A stretch of DNA of 6,053 bases from Bacteroidales bacterium (GTDB taxonomy: Bacteria > Bacteroidota > Bacteroidia > Bacteroidales > UBA932), in contig JAFZIX010000240.1 in the NCBI GenBank assembly GCA_017554135.1, positions 1 to 6,053 on the forward strand, in the 5' to 3' direction. The notes beneath the pieces were generated by a model that was not told the origin of the DNA, made no database searches, and was given only the letters and a program-made list of their open reading frames with translations. The stretch's first letter is position 1; the number at the start of each line of letters is the position of its first letter. Below are positions 1 through 5,685 of this stretch, in pieces. Made by a program: the position numbers and the translations under genes.

Positions 1-2069
1 GATACCCGGGAGACCTCTCCCACCAGCCCCGAGGCCTTAACCTTCACTTTTTCACCCACTTTCAGCGGACCTTCCTTCTGCACCGGGCCAGCCGGCGCCC
101 CGGCTTCCGTAACCCGCCTGGCCTGCTTTTTTTGCAACTGTTCCAGTTTGCGGTCCAGGTACTCATCCTTGGTCTTTTTCTGCTGAAGAGCCCCCAGGAA
201 GCCCTGCAACTCCAGCCGAGCGGCCTTGGTGCGTTCCTTGTCCGCCTGGCTTTCCTTGATTTCGCGTATGGTGCGCTCCACCTGCTTACCGGCACCTTTC
301 ACTATGTCCTGCGCCTCCTGCTTCGCGCTCTCCAGAATCTGCTTTTTCTGGTCCCGGATATCTTCCAGTTCCTTCTGGTATTTGGCGGCAAGGCCTTCCA
401 GGGTCTTGTCTGTATTCTTCACCTTCTGCAGTTTTTCGTCCAGCGCCTTGCGCCGCCGCACGATCTTGCGCAGATTGCGTTCTATGCCCACATATTCCTC
501 TCCTGCGCGGGTCTCGGCGTCGTGCACTATCGCCTCCGGCAGCCCCATCTTGCGGGCCAGTTCGAAAGCGAATGAATTCCCGGGCAGGCCGGTTTCCAGA
601 ACAAACAGCGGCTCGATCTTGGCGGCATCGAAGAGCATCGCCCCGTTCACCACCCCCGTATCCGCGCCGGAGGCGTAGAGTTTGAGGTTGGTGTAGTGCG
701 TGGTAATCACTCCGTATGCCCCGCGTCTGTCCAGTTCGGCCAGAATCGATTCGGCGATCGCTCCGCCCGCGGCAGGTTCCGTGCCCGAGCCGAACTCATC
801 TATTAATATCAGCGTGCGCGCGTCCGCGTACGAGAGCATCTCCCGCATGTCGGCGAGGAAGGATGAGTAGGTGGAGAGGTCGTTTTCGAGGCTCTGGTCA
901 TCCCCGATGCTCACTGCAATCCGCTCGAACACAGGCAGTTCCGAACTTTCGGAGGTGGGGATCAGCATCCCCCACTGGAACATATACTGCAGCAGGCCGA
1001 CGGTCTTGAGGCAGACGGATTTGCCGCCGGCGTTGGGCCCGGAAATCAGCAGGATATGCTTGGTAGGGTTGAGGGTGACGGACAGGGGGACTATGCTGCG
1101 GCCTTCCTTCGCGAGCGCCTTTTCCAGAAGAGGGTGTCGGGCCTTGCGCAGATTGAGGACGCCGTCCTCCGCAATCACCGGCATCCCGGCGCGGAGGTCC
1201 AGGGCGGTGCGCGCCTTCGCCATCAGGAAATCAATCTCCCCGATGAACGCGGCGCTGGCCAGCAGGTCCGGCAGGTACGGACGCACGAAATCGGTGAATT
1301 CCAGGAGGATACGCTCGATCTCCCGGGTCTCTGCGAAGTGCAGTTCGGCTATCTCGTTCTCGAGTTCTATCAGTTCCGCCGGCTCTATGAAGGAGGTTTT
1401 GCCGGTGGCGGATTCCCCATACACGAAACCGCTCAGTTTGCGCTTGGCGGAACTGGCGACGGGGATGAGGTACTTCCCTTCGCGAACGGTAACGCCCGCG
1501 TCGGCATCCGCCAGCCCTGCAGCCTGTGCCTGGGACAGAATGGCCGCCGCCTTCTTGGAAACCGCCCCCTCCTTGCTCCTCAGTGCCTTGCGGATGTCGA
1601 ACAACTCATCGGACGCCGAGTCCTTGATGTCCCCGTATTTATCGAGTATCTGCTCGAGCCGCCGTTGCACCTCCGGGAAGACGTTGATGCTGCGCGCCAG
1701 CCCCTTCAGGTTGGGGTAGATACCGTCCTTGATGCCGGAGAAGAAATGAACTATGCGGCGGGTGGTGTCCAGCATGGTCTTGAGTTTCCCCAGGCTGAGA
1801 ACGTCGATGCGGGTGCCCTCCTTCTGCAGAGGCTCGAGGAAGTGGATGGCATCGATGTAGCCGGTGGTGGGGAAGGACTCCTCGAACATCAGCACCAGCC
1901 GCATCTCGTCAGTGAGAATCAGCCTCTTGCGTATGATGTCGATGGAGGATGAGAACTCTTCCGCCATCACCTTGTCGCTGGCATAATCGGTGCTGCAGCG
2001 GCCGGCAATCATTTCGCGGATGCGGTCGAATCCTATCTTCAGTTCCAGTTTCTGAGAGCTGTCTTCCAC
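1..2069 (-). CDS. mutS2: MutS2 family ATPase / Smr endonuclease, C-terminus cut by window edge
   Basis: MutS2 proteins are dimeric ABC-type ATPases related to MutS but lacking its mismatch-reading domain. Known members suppress recombination or split collided ribosomes. The frame is open from GTG at 2069 to the left edge (689 codons). The family opening KIGFDRIREM (residues 11-20) is followed by the helical clamp region (DFLMAKARTALDLR just before the ATPase). Walker A GPNAGGKS is at 344-351 in the MutS2 form, with Ala where MutS has Met. The signature STYSSFLADM is near 397, Walker B LILIDEFGSGTEP at 420-432 with D424/E425, and the switch His in TTHY follows. A charged coiled coil covers about 525-650. 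The start of the KOW-like segment (LKVGEKVKVKASGLVGEV) ends the visible part. Family length is roughly 800 residues, so the Smr domain lies outside the window. GTG was chosen because the next in-frame ATG (2012) would remove the conserved KIGFDRIR. There is no Shine-Dalgarno; the start lies 3 bases after the dacA stop, so coupled translation is likely. Identity is secure. Confidence 0.95.
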   Translation of the reverse strand, partial: MEDSSQKLELKIGFDRIREMIAGRCSTDYASDKVMAEEFSSSIDIIRKRLILTDEMRLVLMFEESFPTTGYIDAIHFLEPLQKEGTRIDVLSLGKLKTMLDTTRRIVHFFSGIKDGIYPNLKGLARSINVFPEVQRRLEQILDKYGDIKDSASDELFDIRKALRSKEGAVSKKAAAILSQAQAAGLADADAGVTVREGKYLIPVASSAKRKLSGFVYGESATGKTSFIEPAELIELENEIAELHFAETREIERILLEFTDFVRPYLPDLLASAAFIGEIDFLMAKARTALDLRAGMPVIAEDGVLNLRKARHPLLEKALAKEGRSIVPLSVTLNPTKHILLISGPNAGGKSVCLKTVGLLQYMFQWGMLIPTSESSELPVFERIAVSIGDDQSLENDLSTYSSFLADMREMLSYADARTLILIDEFGSGTEPAAGGAIAESILAELDRRGAYGVITTHYTNLKLYASGADTGVVNGAMLFDAAKIEPLFVLETGLPGNSFAFELARKMGLPEAIVHDAETRAGEEYVGIERNLRKIVRRRKALDEKLQKVKNTDKTLEGLAAKYQKELEDIRDQKKQILESAKQEAQDIVKGAGKQVERTIREIKESQADKERTKAARLELQGFLGALQQKKTKDEYLDRKLEQLQKKQARRVTEAGAPAGPVQKEGPLKVGEKVKVKASGLVGEVSRV

Positions 2070-2072
2070 GGC

Positions 2073-2876
2073 TTAACTATCTTTCTGGGGAGGTTCGAGC
2101 ATCAGTTTCAACTGATTGCGGCTGTCGATCTGGGTGATTTTGCCGTCGCGCACGAAAGACACGGTGCCGCGCTGCTCGCTCACCACTATCACGTCTGCGT
2201 CGCTGCGCTCGCTGATTCCTATGGCCGATTTATGCCGCATCCCGTATTTGGAGGGGATGTCGGTGCGGTCGGTGATTGGCAGGGTGCAGCGGGCTGCGAT
2301 AATGCGGTTGCCGCCTATGATCATGGCCCCGTCGTGCAGGGGAGAGTTCTTGAAGAAGATGTTTTCTATGAGGCTGCTGCGGATGTCTGCGTCCAGCCTG
2401 TCCCCGGAGTCCACCACGTCCTGGAGGTTGTTGCGGTGCTGGAGGACGATGAGCGCGCCGGTCTTCTGCTCCGCCATTTCGAAGCATGCGCGGGAGAGTT
2501 CCTTGGCGGAGTCATCGTCCAGGGCCTTGGGATCCCTTCCGAAAAGCCGGTCGAATAGGTTCCGGCGTTCACCTGCTATGCCGGTGGAGCGCCCCATGCG
2601 GATGAGGAACTGGCGGATTTCCGGCTGGAAAATGACTATCAGGGCGATGGCGCCGACGTCTATTATGGTGTCCAGCAAGGCGGAAAGCAACTTCATGTTC
2701 ATCGCCACCGCGATTATGCGTATGACGAAGAGCATGAGTATGGCGATAAAGATGTTAACGGCGCTCGAACCCCTCAGCCAGCGGAAGGCCACGAAGATGA
2801 TCAGCGCTACAACAATTATGTCTATTATATCTGCAAAACCCAGGTGCAAGAACCCGAGAATGTCTAAAATCATCAT
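2073..2876 (-). CDS. dacA: Membrane diadenylate cyclase (CdaA/DacA type)
   Basis: This enzyme joins two ATP into cyclic di-AMP at the inner face of the membrane; the messenger is linked to potassium/osmotic balance and envelope homeostasis. From ATG at 2876 the protein has 267 residues, the usual size. Three hydrophobic helices (about 17-34, 39-59 and 62-84) are followed by FQPEIRQFLIRMGR, typical of the family. A DisA_N-type cyclase domain comes next, with SPLHDGAMIIGG (DGA at 182-184, preceded by the metal-binding His), GMRHKSAIGIS (RHK at 214-216) and VIVVSEQRG. The second motif is normally RHR; here the third residue is Lys (codon AAA, 2229-2231). A TTG 24 codons upstream (2948) keeps the frame open, but that stretch is promoter DNA and does not resemble the family, so it is rejected. 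ATG at 2873 is an equal alternative. No Shine-Dalgarno is visible. It heads a unit with mutS2. The usual Firmicutes partner ybbR/cdaR is not adjacent. Confidence 0.93.
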   Translation of the reverse strand: MMILDILGFLHLGFADIIDIIVVALIIFVAFRWLRGSSAVNIFIAILMLFVIRIIAVAMNMKLLSALLDTIIDVGAIALIVIFQPEIRQFLIRMGRSTGIAGERRNLFDRLFGRDPKALDDDSAKELSRACFEMAEQKTGALIVLQHRNNLQDVVDSGDRLDADIRSSLIENIFFKNSPLHDGAMIIGGNRIIAARCTLPITDRTDIPSKYGMRHKSAIGISERSDADVIVVSEQRGTVSFVRDGKITQIDSRNQLKLMLEPPQKDS

Positions 2877-2882
2877 ATTGCA

Positions 2883-2890
2883 CAAAGATA
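2883..2890 (-). promoter_or_regulatory. Alternative dacA -7 box, perfect consensus
   Basis: TATCTTTG on the minus strand matches TAnnTTTG at every fixed position. No TTTG lies 19-20 bases upstream; the nearest upstream TTTG (2922-2919) leaves a 28-base spacer, which is too long. If used, transcription would begin at about 2878-2876, on top of the ATG at 2876, giving an essentially leaderless message. It may be chance in AT-rich DNA. Confidence 0.3.
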
Positions 2891-2907
2891 ACAAAAACTT
2901 TCGACTC

Positions 2908-2938
2908 TTTGTTATTTGCAAAATAAATCGTATATTTG
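2908..2938 (+). promoter_or_regulatory. Main promoter of the ribosomal protein operon
   Basis: TTTG (2908-2911), a 19-base spacer and TATATTTG (2931-2938) fit the Bacteroidota housekeeping sigma consensus TTTG-N19-TAnnTTTG without mismatch. Transcription should start near 2943, giving a leader of about 57 bases before rplC. A perfect element directly ahead of a highly expressed operon is what would be expected when rplC is the first gene. A second TTTG at 2915-2918 leaves only 12 bases and is probably not the -33 element. Confidence 0.8.
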
Positions 2939-2949
2939 CAGCCCCCAAA
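2919..2949 (-). promoter_or_regulatory. Probable dacA promoter (Bacteroidota -33/-7 type)
   Basis: On the minus strand TTTG (2949-2946) is followed after exactly 19 bases by TTATTTTG (2926-2919). This matches the Bacteroidota -7 consensus TAnnTTTG except at its second base. Transcription would start near 2913, leaving a leader of roughly 36 bases before ATG 2876. The element interleaves with the opposite-strand rplC promoter. Spacing supports it and the mismatch weakens it. Confidence 0.5.
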
Positions 2950-2964
2950 AAAGGGGTTACTTTG
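2935..2964 (+). promoter_or_regulatory. Possible second, weaker rplC promoter
   Basis: The TTTG that ends the main -7 box (2935-2938) is followed after 18 bases by TTACTTTG (2957-2964), one base from TAnnTTTG. Transcription would begin near 2969 and leave a leader of about 30 bases. This is a weak, partly overlapping candidate and may be chance. Confidence 0.25.
2943..2956 (+). other. Small 5' hairpin in the rplC leader
   Basis: CCCC (2943-2946), six A and GGGG (2953-2956) can form a four-pair G-C stem at what should be the very 5' end of the operon transcript. Such a stem could protect the message end. It is too small to be a ribosomal protein binding site on its own, and its -33 side doubles as the TTTG of the dacA promoter on the other strand. 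Confidence 0.4.
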
Positions 2965-2982
2965 TTAAAGTATTAATAAACA

Positions 2983-2992
2983 GTTAATTAAC
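2983..2992. repeat. 10-base perfect palindrome in the rplC leader
   Basis: GTTAATTAAC reads the same on both strands and sits 7 bases before the rplC start. It could be an operator for a dimeric regulator or a chance AT-rich palindrome. The region between it and ATG (CAAACCA) has no Shine-Dalgarno, only the A-rich context usual in this phylum. Confidence 0.3.
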
Positions 2993-2999
2993 CAAACCA

Positions 3000-3626
3000 A
3001 TGCCTGGATTAATTGGAAAGAAAATCGGAATGACTTCCGTTTTCGGTGCTGATGGAAAGAACCTTCCATGCACCGTTATCGAGGCTGGTCCGTGCGTTGT
3101 CACGCAAATCCGCACTGTCGAAACAGACGGCTATGCCGCAGTGCAGCTTGCCTATGACGAAACAACAGAAAAGCACGCCAGTAAGGCCCTTCAGGGCCAT
3201 TTTGCAAAGGCAGGGGTCGCTCCTATGCGTAAGATCGTCGAATTTGAGGCGGACTTCGAGGGCGAACTCAAGCTTGGCGACACTGTCACCCTGGCAGACA
3301 TCATCAAAGAAGATGTTGCCTTCGTAGACGTTGTCGGTACTTCCAAAGGTAAGGGTTTCCAGGGCGTTGTGCACCGTCACCACTTCCAAGGTGTCGGCGG
3401 TAAGACCCACGGTCAGCACAACCGTCTTCGTCACCCCGGTTCCATGGGTGCATCCTCATGGCCTTCCCGCGTATTCCCCGGAATGCGTATGGCAGGGCAC
3501 ATGGGTCAGGATCGCGTAAAGGTATTCAACCTTCAGGTCCTCAAGGTCATCCCTGAGAACAATCTTCTCGTAGTCAAAGGTTCCGTTCCCGGAGCCAAGG
3601 GTTCTTACTTAATCGTGGAGGCGTAA
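3000..3626 (+). CDS. rplC: 50S ribosomal protein L3
   Basis: L3 is an early assembly protein of the large subunit that binds 23S rRNA; its extended loop reaches toward the peptidyl transferase centre. The protein has 208 residues, close to the family norm. It starts PGLIGKKIGMTSVF, carries the L3 signature around VVGTSKGKGFQGVVHRH (111-127), then the loop GGKTHGQHNRLRHPGSMG, and ends LLVVKGSVPGAKGSYLIVEA. At the loop tip the sequence is GASSWPSRVFPG (150-161): the Gln that PrmB methylates in E. coli (GQNQTPG) is replaced by Ser. I believe this is a common Bacteroidota form rather than a defect. It is the first gene of the operon here, preceded by its own promoter and not by rpsJ. ATG at 3000 is the only start matching the family. 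Its last codons contain GGAGG (3617-3621), which can serve rplD. Confidence 0.98.
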   Translation: MPGLIGKKIGMTSVFGADGKNLPCTVIEAGPCVVTQIRTVETDGYAAVQLAYDETTEKHASKALQGHFAKAGVAPMRKIVEFEADFEGELKLGDTVTLADIIKEDVAFVDVVGTSKGKGFQGVVHRHHFQGVGGKTHGQHNRLRHPGSMGASSWPSRVFPGMRMAGHMGQDRVKVFNLQVLKVIPENNLLVVKGSVPGAKGSYLIVEA

Positions 3627-3628
3627 TT

Positions 3629-4255
3629 ATGAAACTTCCTGTTTACAAAATCGACGGAACAGAGTCCGGAAAGAAGGTAGACCTCGCAGAGGATATCTTC
3701 GGCATCGAGCCCAATGATCACGCCATCTATCTCGACGTAGTGCAGTACCTCGCCAACCAGCGTCACGGCAACGCCAAGACCAAGGACCGCAGCGAGATCG
3801 CACACAGCACCAAGAAACTTGGTCGCCAGAAAGGCGGCGGCGGTGCTCGTCACGGAAGCCTCAAGGCCAACATCTTCGTAGGCGGCGGCCGCGTATTCGG
3901 CCCCGTGCCCCGTTTCTATCACAGCAAACTCAACAAGAAGGTCAAATCCCTCGCACGTTGCTCCGCTCTCAGTTACAAGGCTCAGGACAAGGCAATCGTG
4001 ATGGTCGAGCCTTTCGTGATGGACGCTCCGAAGACGAAGGAATTCGCACAGATCCTCACCAACCTCAAGGCTGGCGACCGCAATGTGCTCTTCGTGCTTC
4101 CCGCGAACTCCGACAATATATTTCTTTCATCCCGTAACCTTCCTTATGCTGATGTCATCACCGTTGATGAAATCAACACCTACGCAATCGTAAAGGCCAA
4201 CACCCTCGTGATGGTCGACGGCGTGCAGGACATCCTCGCAGAAAGGAAAAAATAA
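3629..4255 (+). CDS. rplD: 50S ribosomal protein L4 (L1e family)
   Basis: L4 binds 23S rRNA domain I; its long internal loop lines the peptide exit tunnel opposite L22. In E. coli it also represses its own operon; nothing here shows that this applies. The protein has 208 residues. The tunnel loop spans about 44-100 and shows KLGRQKGGGGARHGSLKANI and VGGGRVFGPVPR. The globular part resumes with LNKKVKSLARCSALSYKA and closes with VMVDGVQDIL near the C-terminus. ATG lies 2 bases after the rplC stop; GGAGG at 3617-3621, inside the end of rplC and 7 bases before ATG, is a good Shine-Dalgarno match, unusual for this phylum. Translation is likely coupled to rplC. The antisense frame is open over parts of the gene through codon bias only. 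Confidence 0.98.
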   Translation: MKLPVYKIDGTESGKKVDLAEDIFGIEPNDHAIYLDVVQYLANQRHGNAKTKDRSEIAHSTKKLGRQKGGGGARHGSLKANIFVGGGRVFGPVPRFYHSKLNKKVKSLARCSALSYKAQDKAIVMVEPFVMDAPKTKEFAQILTNLKAGDRNVLFVLPANSDNIFLSSRNLPYADVITVDEINTYAIVKANTLVMVDGVQDILAERKK

Positions 4256-4263
4256 TTTGAGCG

Positions 4264-4554
4264 ATGGGAATTATCATTAAGCCAATAGTTACAGAGAAGC
4301 TGACGGCTCAGGGCGAAAAATTGAACCGTTACGGCTTTGTGGTGGACCGCAAAGCGAACAAGCTTCAGATTAAAGACGCAGTGGAGAAACTCTATGGTGT
4401 ATCCGTTGCCGATGTGAATACCGTCAATTATCACGGCAAGAAGAAGAGCCGCTACACTAAGGCTGGTCTTCTTCGCGGCCGCATGAATCACTTCAAGAAG
4501 GCTTATGTCACTCTTGCTGGTGAGGATAAGATTGACTTCTACGCAAATATCTAA
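4264..4554 (+). CDS. rplW: 50S ribosomal protein L23
   Basis: L23 sits at the rim of the peptide exit tunnel and is the docking site for trigger factor and the signal recognition particle. The 96-residue protein has the family opening IIIKPIVTEKLTAQ (3-16), the core RYGFVVDRKANKLQIKDAVEKLYGVSV, the basic loop NYHGKKKSRYTKAGLLRGR and the end GEDKIDFYANI, typical of Bacteroidota. It starts 8 bases after the rplD stop. There is no Shine-Dalgarno at a useful distance; the nearest purine run (GAAAGGAAAA, 4241-4250) is too far. The gene ends with two in-frame stops, TAA then TAG (4552-4557), the second overlapping the rplB ribosome binding site. Confidence 0.97.
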   Translation: MGIIIKPIVTEKLTAQGEKLNRYGFVVDRKANKLQIKDAVEKLYGVSVADVNTVNYHGKKKSRYTKAGLLRGRMNHFKKAYVTLAGEDKIDFYANI

Positions 4555-4555
4555 T

Positions 4556-4562
4556 AGGAGGG
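4556..4562 (+). promoter_or_regulatory. Strong Shine-Dalgarno of rplB
   Basis: AGGAGGG lies 7 bases before the rplB ATG and is an almost full complement of the 16S rRNA tail. Most starts in this window, as in Bacteroidota generally, have no such site, so its presence here stands out. It overlaps the second (TAG) of the tandem stops of rplW. Confidence 0.75.
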
Positions 4563-4569
4563 ACAGAAA

Positions 4570-5394
4570 ATGGCAGTTAGAAAATTCAAGCCGGTAACTC
4601 CCGGTCAGAGGAACAAGGTCATCAGCAGTTTTACTGAGATCACTACCAAGAAGCCCCACAAGGCCCTTCTGGAACCCCTTAAGAGCACTGGCGGCCGTAA
4701 CAATACGGGCCAGATGACAGTTCGCTACATCGGTGGCGGTCACAAGAGAATGTACCGCGTCATCGACTTCTTCCGTACCAAGGACGAATGCACCGCAACT
4801 GTGAAGACGATCGAATACGATCCTAACCGCAGCGCACGCATCGCTCTCGTCGAGTACGAAGACGGAGTCAAGAAATACATCATCGCTCCGGACGGCATCA
4901 AGGTTGGTCAGGTTATCGCATCGGGCAGCGGCATCGCCCCCGAGGTTGGTAACTGCCTGCCTCTCTCCGAGATCCCTGTAGGTACCCTCGTGCACAACAT
5001 CGAACTTCGTCCCGGCCAGGGCGCCGCAATGGCCCGTTCCGCCGGTGCATCCGCACAGCTCGCTGCCCGCGAAGGCAACCACGCAGTTCTTCGTCTTCCT
5101 TCGGGTGAGACCCGTATGGTGCTCGTTTCCTGCCGTGCAACGGTCGGAACCGTCTCCAATACCGATCACAACCTGGAGAGCCATGGTAAAGCAGGTCGCC
5201 GCCGCTGGCTCGGCAAGCGCCCTCACAACCGTGGTGTTGTCATGAACCCTCATGATCACCCGATGGGTGGTGGTGAAGGCCGCGCTTCCGGTGGACATCC
5301 TCGTTCCCGTAAGGGTCTGCCTGCAAAGGGCTACAAGACACGCAATCCGAAGGCTGTGTCCAACAAGTTCATCATTGAAAGAAGAAAGAAGTAA
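4570..5394 (+). CDS. rplB: 50S ribosomal protein L2
   Basis: L2 is a core large-subunit protein that contacts 23S rRNA near the peptidyl transferase centre and takes part in joining the subunits. The protein has 274 residues, the normal length. The N-terminal OB-type part carries NNTGQMTVRYIGGGHKRMYRVIDF (44-67) and IEYDPNRSARIALVEYEDG. The SH3-like part contains RPGQGAAMARSAGASAQLAAREG (147-169). The C-terminal tail has MNPHDHPMGGGEGRASGGHPRSRKG (225-249), with the conserved His of DHP at 230 and GGGEGR at 233-238. Where E. coli has DHPHGGGEGR this protein has Met in place of the second His; I recall this as normal in the phylum. The end SNKFIIERRKK is of the Bacteroidota form. It follows rplW after 15 bases and has the strongest ribosome binding site in the window. 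Confidence 0.98.
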   Translation: MAVRKFKPVTPGQRNKVISSFTEITTKKPHKALLEPLKSTGGRNNTGQMTVRYIGGGHKRMYRVIDFFRTKDECTATVKTIEYDPNRSARIALVEYEDGVKKYIIAPDGIKVGQVIASGSGIAPEVGNCLPLSEIPVGTLVHNIELRPGQGAAMARSAGASAQLAAREGNHAVLRLPSGETRMVLVSCRATVGTVSNTDHNLESHGKAGRRRWLGKRPHNRGVVMNPHDHPMGGGEGRASGGHPRSRKGLPAKGYKTRNPKAVSNKFIIERRKK

Positions 5395-5413
5395 CAGGTA
5401 AAACTTAGAGAAT

Positions 5414-5683
5414 ATGAGTCGTTCATTAAAGAAAGGTCCGTACATTCAGGAAGCCCTCGAAAAGAGGATTCTTGCCATGAATGACGGCAGCAAAAAGAAA
5501 GAGGTGGTCAAGACCTGGTCCCGTGCCAGCATGATCTCCCCGGACTTCATCGGCCATACTATCGCCGTTCACAACGGAAACAAGTTCATACCTGTTTACG
5601 TTACAGAGCAGATGGTGGGTCACAAGCTCGGTGAGTTCGCACCTACTCGCACATTCAAGGGTCACTCCGGTAACAATAAGTAA
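5414..5683 (+). CDS. rpsS: 30S ribosomal protein S19
   Basis: S19 lies in the head of the small subunit, pairs with S13, and contacts the A-site region and bridge to the large subunit. The 89-residue protein has the family opening MSRSLKKGPYIQEAL, the central VKTWSRASMISPDFIGHTIAVHNGNKFIPVYVTEQMVGHKLGEFAPTRTF (32-80) and a short basic end KGHSGNNK. It starts 19 bases after the rplB stop, the largest gap in the operon. No Shine-Dalgarno is evident there; the spacer is A-rich. Confidence 0.98.
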   Translation: MSRSLKKGPYIQEALEKRILAMNDGSKKKEVVKTWSRASMISPDFIGHTIAVHNGNKFIPVYVTEQMVGHKLGEFAPTRTFKGHSGNNK

Positions 5684-5685
5684 TT

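Noticed and set aside
132..678. Plus-strand frames of about 150 codons rich in Leu/Phe/Ser
   Set aside because: They are complements of the Lys/Glu-rich MutS2 coiled coil, which naturally gives Leu/Phe/Ser-rich shadows.
871..1952. Two long plus-strand open frames (282 and 298 codons) opposite mutS2
   Set aside because: The minus strand encodes an unmistakable MutS2 with Walker A and B motifs through this stretch; the plus-strand frames are low-complexity mirrors of it.
2010..2012. ATG as the mutS2 start
   Set aside because: It would delete the conserved N-terminal KIGFDRIR block, which the GTG at 2069 keeps.
2877..2948. N-terminal extension of dacA from TTG 2948
   Set aside because: The 24 extra codons overlap both promoters and part of the rplC leader; CdaA proteins normally begin shortly before the first membrane helix, which fits ATG 2876.
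2942..2965. CCCC-A6-GGGG followed by TTACTTTG as an intrinsic terminator
   Set aside because: The stem is only four pairs, no U-run follows, and both flanking genes are transcribed away from this spacer.
2116..2976. 286-codon plus-strand frame opposite dacA
   Set aside because: It is antisense to a clear diadenylate cyclase, runs through the promoter region, and has no recognisable motif.
4180..5445. 421-codon minus-strand open frame across rplW and rplB
   Set aside because: It lies antisense to two certain ribosomal protein genes, shows no family resemblance or domain pattern, and is explained by strong codon bias in highly expressed genes.
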